Source of the DNA: Dermatemys mawii
Lineage: Eukaryota > Chordata > Testudines > Dermatemydidae
Length of the DNA stretch: 64,000 bases
NCBI GenBank assembly: GCA_007922305.1
Contig: ML677330.1
Coordinates: 399,109-463,108 of the forward strand
Reading direction: 5' to 3'
Position numbers and translations under genes: made by a program. A model generated the notes under the pieces. It ran no database searches. It worked only from the letters and a program-made list of their open reading frames with translations, and was not told where the DNA came from. Shown piece by piece: positions 1-34,938 of the stretch (its first letter is position 1; each line of letters begins with the position of its first letter).

Positions 1-1840
1 CCATAAAGACATTGGGATAACTTGGAATCTTAAAAAAAAAAGAAAATTGGGTACTGTTTTGCCACAGGGAACTCTTCCACTACAAAAGCAATTTTATCAT
101 CCACTGTCCAGTCGCTGACCAGAGGGCCCTCTTTCTTCTTCAACACAGCCTCAAAATATTATGCCAGTCCAAGTGAGGTCCTCAATTTTTCAAACTACAA
201 TTAATATGTGAGCTACAAGTTTTCTTCCATTTCACTCTACTCTCAACCCCTCTCTCTTTATTCTTATCACAGCACACACCAAATAACTCACATGGCAACA
301 GAAAACCTCCCCTCACTCCTTGAAGATTAAGAACAATATAACTGGGAAAAGCTCTCAGTCCAAAGTAGTCCAAAATGCAAAAATGCTGACACGTCACCAT
401 TGTGGGAAGCAAACTGCACTACTAGTTAAGTTAACAACTTTCAGATTCAGCTTTTTTGTCCTCATTCTGAAGAAATTAAACAGGCCATCACAAAGTCTGT
501 TTATTTTAAACAAAAGTGAGAATTTCAGGAAATTTCTGCCATCACTGAATCCATGATGACTCACATCTATGTAACTTTTTTCTTCTTCCAAGAAACGTAC
601 TTTTAATAAAACAGTAATCTTACATATATTATACATACATACACACACACACTATACACTTTTAGGGCCTTAATAAATCTGCAAAGACAGATAACAAGTT
701 CTGCTGAGATTCACCCAAAGACACAGAATCTTTTCAATTATCTTATATCACCGACTTTAAAAATCTGCGGTCTTGTCCATACAAACATGACATCTTGCTT
801 GTGTTCTGGAGGATACAGAGTCAAAACCGATATAAGCTATTCTGTGTCCATACTGGGGCATGCACTGATTTAACTAAATCTGTGCAAGTCCGCATGTACA
901 TAGGCCCGGTGTACCGCAACAGCAGAAGTATAGACTCACTGCATGGCATACTCACTATTCTCCAGAACACAATCCAGATGTCATAGCAGATACGTGGGAT
1001 GAAATATAGTAAAGGAAGGAGAGAAAATGGAAAGAAATAAGGAACAGACTAAAGTACCTCAATTTCTTTCAAGTCTAGGTAGAAAGTGTGTAGGAAGACA
1101 GAGGTTCTTGTAAATAAAGCCCAGCCTATATTAAGGAAACTTGCACCACTTTAACTACATTGATGCAGTTATACTAGTCTAACCCCTTAACGTAGACACA
1201 CTACACATATGTAGAACAGTGCTTACACCAGTGCAGCAAACTTTGGGGCATCGCTGTAAAGCCTTACTTATATTTAAAATTGCACCTGTATTGCTTATGT
1301 GAATATAAAATTGTTAAACTAAACCAATTGTGTGTGTTCACACGGGTTTGCTTGCACCAAATGCTTGTTCCAGAGTAGAAACCACATGAGCACACAGCCC
1401 TATTCTGAACTGATGATAGTGCTTTGTAAGCCCCACTTTACATTGGTGCTCAAATATTACACTGGTGCAAATTTATTTACTATAGGCAGAGCCTAAGCTC
1501 AGGCATATGATGAATACAAACATTGCCTAATTCTTTAGAGAGGAGGCAAGTACCAGGTAAGTCTGACAAATACTCTTTTCAACATATCCTGATCTTCAGT
1601 ATTCAATGTGTCACCCTCAGATTCACTCATATAATTGGAAGATCATTTTAAATTATGATTGATGAGTTTCCAACTAGAATTATGATCCTATTCAGACTAT
1701 ATAAAGTGCATGTATTTGCATATAAGATTCATGTTTAACACTTATCGGTAAAGTGATTTGCAAACATCTTCAGAGATGATTTTTGTACATGTAAATTACA
1801 AAAAAACCCCAGGATTTTAAATCCCTTTAATGCTAAGAAT

Positions 1841-1985
1841 GTAAGAACAGCCATACTGGGTCAGATCAATGGTCCATCTAGCCCAGTATCCTGTCTTCCG
1901 ACAGTGGCCAATGCCAGGTGCCCCAGAGGGAATAAACAGAGCAGGTAATCGATTGATTCATCCCCTGTTGCCTATTCCCAATATT
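1841..1985 (-). mobile_element. CR1 LINE 3' fragment
   Basis: Typical amniote CR1 3'-end text: CATACTGGGTCAGATCAATG, GTCCATCTAGCCCAGTATCC and CAGTGGCCAATGCCAGGTG. The order indicates an element on the minus strand. Confidence 0.85.
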
Positions 1986-3152
1986 AATTCTTAACTGTAA
2001 TATCTTCGTGAACTATTCAGTCTTAATTATCAAAGTCTTTATCACCATAATTTTCTTGCTGTCCTAAATTGTGACTTTAAAGAAAAATAAACACAACTAA
2101 TTCTGAAGGATCTTTAGAAAGGTTGACAGTTATAAATGAACAATGATGTGCATGGCAAAAAACATATATTAGAGGAGTTGAAACTTGCAGCTGGAACTCA
2201 GACTATCAAAGAGCCATGAAAGAGTTAAAGTTATTTGACTTCCGTTAATCATTCCTCTCAAAAAGCCTCCCTTACCAAATGTTAGCATTTAAATAGACCT
2301 GACTAGGCTTTGAAGCTAACACCTCTCTGGGTTGAAAGGTGATGGGAGAGGGGGAGGAGTGAGAGTTTGCACCTTTTGCTGCTGCTATTGTTAGGCAGAA
2401 CTGAACGTTTATTTTTGCAATCCTAGATGAGTTACACATTACAGGCTACCCTGCATCAATCTGCACAGCAAACACTGTACTATCTTCACAACGAGAAGTG
2501 CAAGAAACTTGGGTGATGAGCTTCCACAACCTCAGCTGAAGTCAAAACAAATCCTTGATTTAAAAAAAATAAATCTATCATTTAATCAAAAATGGCAACA
2601 ACAAATCCCTGCATGATGATTGTACCTATGTGAGAGCTCAGAGAATATTCAGTAATTATAATATTTACATATATATGTAAAAAATACTGCTTCTAATAGC
2701 ATTTTTAACTAAGAAGGAAGCAGCAATGAGCCATATGAGATTTTTCCTTTTCATTTATATATGCAACTGGGAAACAAAGACTGGTCGAGAAAACCAGATG
2801 ATTTTCCAGTTTTATAAGTGAAAACAAAAGCGTTATTTTAAAATTCAAAAGACAAGATCCTACTTTCCGTGGCTATATGGTGATCAAGGCAATAAGAGAT
2901 GTAAGGTGAGATTTTCACCCCTTCTCCAGCTCTTGTACACTAGGTAAAGGGGACAGAGTGGTGTAAACGGGCTCTAAAAGCCCCAGATCTAGGCAAAGGG
3001 GAAATTCTCCAGGGCAGGAATTGAAGATGACAGCTACAAGCCATCTTCCAAGAACCCCTTACCACACAGGGACTTAAGGGGTGCAACAGGGTGGGAGGAG
3101 AGTTTTAGGTGGAGTCCCAGTGCACAGTTCTACAAAGATTCTGGGCAGCAAC

Positions 3153-3400
3153 TTAGCCTAGGTTTACACTAGAAGTGCTTTTCCAGTATAGTTATACTAG
3201 TATGCTATAGCGACAAAGTACTCCTCGTATGGATTCAGCTTTTGCTGGTACAGCTTATACCGCCCTCTGCAAGCGAAATAAAACTATACCAGCAAAAGTG
3301 CAATTTTGCCAATATAACTGTGTCTACTACACTACAGGCTTTTGTCAGCACAGCTGTATCACTCAGGGATCACAGTTCTTCCCACCTCTGGCAGATCGCA
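3153..3400. repeat. degenerate inverted-repeat element (MITE-like)
   Basis: Begins AGGTTTACACTAGAAGTGC and holds opposed AGCTTTTGCTGGTACAGC and ACTATACCAGCAAAAGTGC segments. Related degenerate copies lie at 3700 and 5988. Likely a non-autonomous DNA transposon; ends not fixed. Confidence 0.5.
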
Positions 3401-3699
3401 GTGTTGCCAACTCTCGTGATAACCAATGTTTCCCTTAAGCCCCCAGCTCCTGGAGTCAAGTGGATATGTGGTGATTTCAGCCTTCATTCTTAAAGAAAAA
3501 GTAAGTTTTTAGCCCTTGTGGCTGTGGAGAAAGCTTCAAAATGTGACCCCTGCGCACCCTAAGGCTCAAAAAGCAGAAGACAAACAATAAGAAAACCACA
3601 TCAATTATTTTTACATAATCTTATGATTTTTGGTAAGCCTGACTCATGATTTTTCAACATTTGTGGCTGGCAATACTGTATGGTTGCAGAAGCTTATAA

Positions 3700-3912
3700 A
3701 GTAGACCTGACTTTAGACAGCCCTGGGCTACGTAGCTGTGCTGGCAACATAGATGCAGTTATGCCGACAGAAGAGGGTTTCTGTAAGCATAGCTAATATC
3801 CTTCAGGAAGATGGTACTGTATTACTATGCTGACAGAAGTCATCTTGTCGGCATATGCCGTATCTTCACTAGGGGGCTATGCAAGAATAGCTATTATTGG
3901 CAGAGCCTAGGT
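3700..3912. repeat. degenerate inverted-repeat element (MITE-like)
   Basis: Same family as the neighbour at 3153: CTGTGCTGGCAACATAGATG, GTTATGCCGACAGAAGAG and opposed TGTCGGCATATGCCG. Boundaries approximate. Confidence 0.45.
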
Positions 3913-4885
3913 TCCATTGGGACCACTCTGGCCCTCAGAACAGCCTAGAATTGTGAGGGTTCTGAAATATCCCCTCCCTCCTCAACGCCCTCTTGGGCTG
4001 TAAGTTCTGGGGTAGCACAGAATCTCATCCACAGAGAGTAAATGTGCGCACACAAGAGCACAGATGTAGCAGGGAGTTTTCCCCATGCTCTGGTCTCCAA
4101 CACAGTGTATGAAATCCAAACTGTTCAATCTTAAAAATGAGTCAAGCTCCAAATAATAATAATAATTTTTTTTAAAAAAATAAGTTTTTGACTTTTTTTT
4201 AAAAACCGTCTGTTTGAGACATCATCTTTACAAGTTTTCTCCACAAGCCTGAGGGCTGTGAGCTTACTTACTTTTAAATAAATTCCAAGATTCTCATGCA
4301 ATTGCCTGACACCATGAGCTGGGGGTTTAAAGGAAAACACCAAATATTGAAAGATTCCTGATAAAAATCACAGGAGTTGACAACACTAGTATAATCAGAC
4401 CCCTTAACTTTATCATGAAAGCACATAAATCTTTTTAAACTCCATTTGAAATGCATTGTTTTGCAGCTTTAAAATACTATTCAGATCAATCAGTTTATTC
4501 CATTAATGTAAAACTGTCTTACCTCAGAATCAGAAATCAGAATTCATTAATTACATGCAAACACAAAACTCATTAGCAATGACACCTTCAGAACACTAGT
4601 GCCTAGGCAGGCAAATCATTTATTTTTATTTTCTACGTACAGCAATTGGACCCTGCAGTAACCGGGTGCTCCTTACTTTGCTGCTGCATTTGACTGTAAA
4701 ATCTACTGCCATGTCACCAGGATAAGATAAGAGACAAAAGCAGTGGAGCAGAAGATCACAAAGTTTTGGAAAAATACAAATATTTCTCTTCCACCTGTGC
4801 TTTTGATCACAGAAAACACATTTCAATCACTGCTGCACAAAAATAAATATAAATCCAGACAATCCACTATACAAACTTATTTTAC

Positions 4886-28813
<23,928 letters not shown>

Positions 28814-29164
28814 TCTGTCATCTGAAAATTAAACATAACTTTGTAAATAAAAGTTATATTTTAATCTTTTTTCCAATAGAGGGTACCACAGCTTTGCTCT
28901 TCTATAGCACTTCCCAATCAATAATTTCCAAGAGCTTTATGTCTGCAGCATTGCTGTAATCATGTTGGTCCTAGGAAGAAGCGCTCCATAAACACAAAAA
29001 CCTCATCCTTTTCACCAACGGAAGTTGGCTTAGTAAAAGATATTACCTTACTCACCTGATCTTTCCAGAAGCTTATGCTAGTTATCTAACACCAGCTAAG
29101 GATCTGGCTGCTTGAGTTTCTGGTCTGAACCCCAAATTTAAGAACAGTCTGCTTCCTTGTAGAG

Positions 29165-29858
29165 CAGGGCTGGGCAAACTTTTTGGCCCGAGGGCCACAT
29201 TGGGGTGGCAAAACTGTATAGAGAACCAGGCCACATTGGGGTGGCAAAACTGTATGGAGAACCAGGTAGGGAAGACTGTGCCTCCACAGCCTGGCTCCTA
29301 TCCCCTATATGCCCCCTCCCCTTTCCTGCTTCCCTCAGAATCCCCAGCCCAACCAACACCACCCCCCACACCTTGTCTCCTGACCCCACACTCGACCCTA
29401 ACCACTCCCCCAGGACCCCATCCCCTATCCAACCTCCCCTGCTCCCTGTCCCCTGACTGTCCCAACCTCTATCCACATTCCTGTTCCTTGACAGGTCCCC
29501 CAGGACTCCCACACTAACCCACCATTCCCCATCCCCTGACAGCCCTCCCGCCAGAACTCCTGACCCATCCGACCCCCTGCTCCCTGTCCCCTGACTGCCC
29601 CCGGTGACCCTCTGACCCTTATCCAACCCCCCAGCCCTGGCCCCGACCATGCCGCTCAGAGCAGCAGGACTGGCAGCCGCACAGCCTAGCCAGACACACT
29701 GCTGTGCCGCCTTGCAGAAGCAAGCAGCCCTGCCCCCGAGCGCTGCCAGTGCAGTGGCACACCTGCAGGGGAGGGGTTGGGGGCTAGCCTTCCTGGCTGG
29801 GAGCTCAAGAACCAAGCAGGATGGATCTGGCCCACGGGAGGTAGTTTCCCCACCTCTG
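29165..29858. mobile_element. hAT-like non-autonomous element
   Basis: 694 bp with ends CAGGGCTGGGCAAACT and AGTTTCCCCACCTCTG. Near-identical 8-bp flanks TTGTAGAG (29157-29164) and TTGTGGAG (29859-29866) form the duplication. Its GC-rich, C-biased interior resembles the 24364 copy in reverse. A 42-base direct duplication of GGCCACATTGGGGTGGCAAA lies near the left end. Confidence 0.82.
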
Positions 29859-29866
29859 TTGTGGAG

Positions 29867-32005
29867 GAATGCTACACCAAATGCATTTTAACACTTGGCG
29901 GTAGCATTCAGCACAATTCGACTTGTGGTGGAAATAGGATGCACATAAGAAAATGGTCCTTGCCAGATTATCAGAAAGTTAAAGCACACCTCTGCCAGTA
30001 GTTATACCAGGAAAGGATGTGGAGAGCCAAATGTTTCAACAGACAACTTCTGAGTACGGTAAAATGCATTTTCACTACATTGTTAACATTCTGTCAAAGA
30101 CTGAGAGCACCATATTTTTGGGCTCATTGATTAATACTGTTTTTTTGCAAGTCTACATTACAATCTGGATGTGCTGTATTTAAAAATGTTTTCCTTTTTC
30201 TCCATTATTTAGGGCCTGATCTTATGAAGTGCTGAGCATTCTCAACTCCCACTGACCTAACTGGCAAATTGAGGGCAACTAATAAAATAAAGCTCTTAGA
30301 AAATAGACTGTAACTTGAGCAAAGTTAACAAGTTACATGGGTTTATATAATTAGAGAATATATCAAATTTGCTCTTGTGCAAAAATAAACTCTAATTCAT
30401 TTTGACCCTAGTCACTCTTCAACTTTAAGAACCATCAGTCTTTCAGACCACTTTATTCTGTATGTGTAAAATAAAACAGATACAGCTTGGCAAAAGTGGG
30501 AAGATGTCTAAAAATGAAGTTATCACAACAGATGAAGTATTTTACATGATAGCTACATAAGTCTTCCCATTGCTTGGCCAATGGTTAGTACTGCAATACA
30601 ATATACCAGGAAGTGGTGCTTGAGGGAGAAACATCAGAGAGGAAGCTCATCTTTATAACAAGGCAGCATAAAAATGGAAATGGTTTTCAGATTATTGTGT
30701 AAATCAGGCTCCTCTAAGCAAGATTTCAGTTTATCTCCCTGCTGTGAGCTGACCATTCAAGATGATTAAGGTCAACAAGTTGTCAGTTAGTTTGAAAGGA
30801 TAAGTGAGGTCATACTCTGACCACTGAGCCAGAAGTTCAACATGAGTTCAAGTCACACAACAAGACAAATGTCAGCAATGAAACACAGTATGTGGTAGGA
30901 GGCTAAAGGAAAAATTGTACTAATAATTAGAGGTACTTTTTTTTTCTGATAGAGGATCTCTGATGACTGTCCAGTTAGAAATTAAAGACTGCAAGCCAAT
31001 TTCCTAAATAAAATATTCAGGCATTACAGATGTATTCCAAACAATATCCTCTCTCTGAAAAACAAATGATCACCCCCCCTTTAATATCCAAGTCTCTGAA
31101 AGACACAGCCCATCACATGTCAGCTGTGCTTGTCTTGTCTACACCATCAATTAAACTATTTAGGAAGCTGCAAGTATTAAGGACACTACACAAATCCAAA
31201 TTTTAGTTTAGGCAAATTCTGTATTGTGCTGGGAGCATTAAGCAGGTCCCGAGTTGTGACTTTGCCAGAAGTCCTGAGCAAGGCTAGCTTGAAGATGCAC
31301 TGCCCCAGAACTCAGAGTCACAATAAGATGCTCAAAGGAAGAAAGGAGATGAGAAGTGAAGACGAATGCTCTATTACCTTGCAAAGATAACTTTCTTCAA
31401 CATGCCAGATCAGCTGTATTGGCTGAGCTACATGTGGGGAGGTAGGGGAGAGCCACAGCTCTGGTAGGAGAAGGAGCGATCCTCCAGAGCAGAGGTAGTC
31501 AATAGGTGGACCATGGGCCAAATCCGAACCATCAGATGCTTTTGAATGGACCCAGCAATTTTTATTTACTTATTATAATCATTTTTATTATTATTTTCTC
31601 AGGAATCTGGATTTTGACTAGATCTTGATGAAGAAATTTAGACTGTGACAAAAAATAACTGACACCCCAGCAACAGAGGAAATCCTCCCTCTTGCATTGC
31701 TAGTCATGACTCTGGTAGCCAGCACAAGAAAGTGCTCTGAATTAGCTAGGGTGCAGCCTGGCACTGTATTGTAAACTGGTGGAAACAAACATTATTACTG
31801 TATTTGTGGAAGAAAACGCATGTTAATTCCTTTGAGTCATTCACCACTGAGGTTTACGTTACTTGGCCTCAGCATGAAGTCAAACAATTGACATTCATTG
31901 GATTTGTATTCTAAAAACAAAGGATTGTACAAAAAAGTCTCCAACCATAGTGAAGTCATAGAAAATGCCCAAAGATCATAAAAGCAGGCACTTATAATCA
32001 CTGTA
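29867..32005. other. LARP7 5' UTR intron, unique sequence
   Basis: Between the hAT element at 29165 and the Penelope fold-back at 32014. Apart from a small hAT end at 31489 nothing was recognised. Confidence 0.55.
31489..31570. mobile_element. hAT-like terminal fragment
   Basis: CAGAGGTAGTCAATAGGTGG, then ACCATGGGCCAAATCCG. It resembles the left end of a hAT non-autonomous element; no matching right end was recognised. Confidence 0.4.
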
Positions 32006-32013
32006 TTATGAAT

Positions 32014-32205
32014 AATACAGTGAAGACTTTATAGCACCTTTGAGACTAACCAGTTTATTACAGCATAAGCTTTTGTGGGCTATAGCCCACTTCATCCCAC
32101 GAAAGCTTATGCTGTAATAAACTGGTTAGTCTCTAAGGTGCTACAAAGTCTTCCTTATCTTATTTACGGATACAGACTAACAAGGCTGCTAATCTTAAAC
32201 CTGTC
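32014..32205. mobile_element. Penelope-derived fold-back element
   Basis: A 192-bp inverted repeat closely related to the copy at 17359, flanked by an exact 8-bp duplication TTATGAAT (32006-32013, 32206-32213). The two halves meet at about 32096, where the shared core is shortened. Confidence 0.78.
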
Positions 32206-32994
32206 TTATGAATGGAGCTCTCACCAAAGTACTTTCCAATTTTTTCTATTTTCTTATTCAAAAGTAGCTATAGCAATATCCTGTTTAAGCACAATATCAA
32301 TAGTCAAAACTACTTGTTTTTAAATAACTATATTAAAATCAGCACTAATGCCTTTTCACAGTTAACATCTATTGCCTAGAAAGTATTTTCAAATTATTCT
32401 TCAATTTCTAACTAGCATGCACACCAGCTGCTGAATTTAAATAAACAGAATTTAAACAGAATTCTAATGTAAATAGAAAAGATTTTAAATGGAGCAGCAC
32501 ATGATGTACAGAGTCAAAGCACAGAAAGGACAAACACTAACAAAACTTGTAAGTAAAAGCTATGGGTCAAACAATGCTATACTTTCTCAGACAAGCTTTT
32601 GTTGACTTCAGTGAAAGCTAGGTATTTACAAGAATTACAAGATGTAACTGTCAAGGGACTGTGGATTGTCAGAAAAAAACCATCTTTAAACCAACAGAAA
32701 TGGGGCAGAGGTTCATGAGTCACAGTGGTACTGAGAGACGTGTTTAATGCTTACAGTGGCAGATTTTATTCTACTCTCACATGTGCAAGGTGCTGCATGT
32801 AAGAAGCACTGGCAGCTTTGTTACAATGTTGAGCAAGTATAAATGCAGAATGGTAGGGTTAACAAACTGAATTGGGGGCTGCAGAGCTAAGATTGGATTG
32901 CAGTCATTTAGAGTATGTTCTTTACTCCATTGGAAACTTGGGCTTATGCTCAGGTTTGAGCCCACCCCTCTTATCATCCACTCATCAGCAAGTA

Positions 32995-33282
32995 CTCAGG
33001 ACCTAGCTCCTGGGGCCCATACAAGAAAGGTGGGGAGATGGAGGGAACAGCCTGATACTCTGTGAGATTTGGGTCCAAGCCCTATCATTTTGTACTGTGG
33101 ATGCAGCTCAAGACACAGACTCAAGTCAGAAGGTCTAGACTGCGTAGCACATCGTGGACAAATGAGCCCATTTGTGAGGCCCAGCTCCAGCAACTGTAAG
33201 CCCAAGTTTACAATACAGCGTGGATACCCAGACCCAATGAACTAGTGTAGATCGGGTTTACAGTGCAGTGTAGACATGGACG
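32995..33282. repeat. diverged MITE, GTCTACACTGCA family
   Basis: Ends with CAGTGCAGTGTAGACATG. The interior AGCCCATTTGTGAGGCCCAG and AACTGTAAGCCCAAG recall the copy at 63120. It adjoins the CpG island. Confidence 0.5.
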
Positions 33283-33399
33283 AAGATGTAGTGCAGACCA
33301 CAGTAGGGCAGAAGGCAACTCCCTCCCTACACCACGGCAGGGACCCCAAAGGAACCGCCCCTCCCAGTGTCAATGGCCTCACTCCGGAGTGAAGTGAAT

Positions 33400-34490
33400 G
33401 GAGGAGGGGGAGTTTACATGGGGGGCAGTCATAGCACTTCGGAGTCACGCGCCCTGACGGACAAGAGGGATGCTCAAGTGATGAGCTGCCCCCCCTCAGC
33501 GCTCCCAAGCCCCGCCCCCGAATTCCGCGCCACTAACGCCTCTTTCCCGTCGCACGAGACACGCGGAAGCGCCTTCTCGCACGCGCGGAGACAGCACCGG
33601 GCAGCAGCGCCCCCTGCCCGCGGGGCGGAAGGGGTCACACGTTGCCACAGGACGTTCTCCCGGACCCCGTCCGGAGAGCCGGGCTCTGACCTGCAGCCGC
33701 CGCCGCCGCGAGCTCCTAGGCGCTTCTGGCGGCGTGACGCAGCAGCCCGCGTCCAGGGAACCCGCCCCCTCCCCGGACTCCTGCCCTCCCTGGCGCAGCA
33801 GCAGCGATACCAGCGCGCCACGCTCGCCCCGGGGAGAAAGGCCCCCGCCTGCCCTTCTGCCGGGTCACAGTCTCAGCTCCCTGCGCCTGCCCGTGGCACG
33901 GCACCGCCCCCCTACCGGCTCCCCGGCTGCCAGCCGAGGAACGGTGGGGGGGGGCCTTCCATGCTGTCGCGCTGGAAAATAACGTCATCAACCGCTGGCG
34001 ACGCGGGAAACCTTCAAACATGGGAGAAAGGCCGAGCCCGCGAGAGGTGCGGGAGGAGAGGGGGAGGGTCAGCACCTGCCCGCTCCCGGCGCTCTGACAC
34101 CCCCCGACCCCCATCTCTCGGACGCAACCCAGGCGCCGCCCCATCGGGGTCAGCACAGCGATCGCCCCTCAACGCAACCGCGGCCGGCCCCACGTCTCCA
34201 ACCCCGCCGTGACCTGAGGGACTCAGCGCTGCGGGGCTCGCGATCCGTGCCGGGGTGGTGGGGAGGCCGGCTCGGGCTGCTCGTTGTTTATTAACCCGGA
34301 GAAGCGGGAACGCAGCGCCCGCTCCCCCTGTGGGCTCGTTCGCCTCCGTAGAAACGGCCAGTCAGGGACAGGACACGTCTGGTAACGAAAACCAGACCCC
34401 CCGCCCCCCTCCGCTCCGTGGCGGCAGGTCTGCTCTCACCTCCTCTCTACTTCCGCCACCAGCCGCCTCCGGCCTCGCGCGCGTGTGAAT
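33400..34490. promoter_or_regulatory. CpG island, shared LARP7/ZGRF1 promoter region
   Basis: About 1.1 kb of GC- and CpG-rich sequence between the first coding exons of LARP7 (minus) and ZGRF1 (plus), the same divergent arrangement known in mammals. It contains a CRE-like ACGTCA within AATAACGTCATCA (about 33978) and an ETS-like CGGAAGT read on the minus strand near 34447. Possible 5' UTR donors consistent with divergence are CAG/GTCAGAG on minus (exon end 33691) for LARP7 and CTG/GTAACG on plus (exon end 34381) for ZGRF1. A second minus donor, GAG/GTGAGAG (exon end 34440), would make the two transcripts overlap. Transcription starts cannot be fixed from sequence alone. Confidence 0.8.
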
Positions 34491-34629
34491 GGCTGATGGG
34501 GTTGTTTTGGTTTGTTAAAGTGCTTTAATAAGAGGTCTCCCTGCATGCTCTCCAGGGCAGGGCCTGCCTCTGGCCTCTAGAGAAAATGAGCAGGAGCCCA
34601 ACTTTTTTCCATTGCAAGTCACCTTACTG

Positions 34630-34930
34630 CAGGGGCCGGCAACCTTTCAGCAGTGGCATGCCCAGTCTTCATTTATTCACTCTAATTTAAAGTTTCATGT
34701 GCCAGTAATACATTTTAATGGTTTTAGAAGGTCTCTAAGTCTATAATATAGAACTAAACTGTTGTATATAAAGTAAGTAAGCTTTTTAAAATGTTTAAGA
34801 AGCTTCGTTTAAAATTAAATTAAAAGGCAGAGCCCCGGACCGCTGGCCAGAACCCGGGCGGTGTGAGTGCCATTGAAAAATCGGCTCGCGTGCCACCTTC
34901 AGCACCCGTGCCATAGATTGCCTACCTCTG
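34630..34930. mobile_element. hAT-like MITE, 301 bp
   Basis: Begins CAGGGGCCGGCAACCTTTCA and ends GATTGCCTACCTCTG. The 8-bp flanks CCTTACTG (34622-34629) and CCTTAGTG (34931-34938) differ by one base. It contains TTCATTTATTCACTCTAATT and TAAAATTAAATTAAAAGGCA, shared with 25656 and 60734. Confidence 0.88.
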
Positions 34931-34938
34931 CCTTAGTG

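Larger units (their letters stand above)
1..4885. other. LARP7 last-intron sequence, partial
   Basis: Non-coding on present evidence. It holds a CR1 fragment near 1841 and two degenerate inverted-repeat elements near 3153 and 3700. A minus-strand open stretch at 1-160 with coding-like composition is discussed in the findings. The rest, about 160-1840 and 1990-3150, is AT-rich unique sequence in which nothing else could be recognised. Confidence 0.6.

Noticed and set aside
4626..4826. Possible LARP7 terminal exon
   Set aside because: The minus-strand frame lacks the expected KAEKIRLAK and HIRFSEYD sequence and has no fitting acceptor phase.
29138..29815. 225-codon minus-strand open frame
   Set aside because: Inside a hAT-like element with a target duplication; low-complexity Gly/Ser/Val translation with no domain.
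33367..34212. 281-codon open frame in the CpG island
   Set aside because: Composition is Pro/Arg/Ala-rich as expected from CpG-rich DNA, overlapping open frames occur in other phases, and there is no family similarity.
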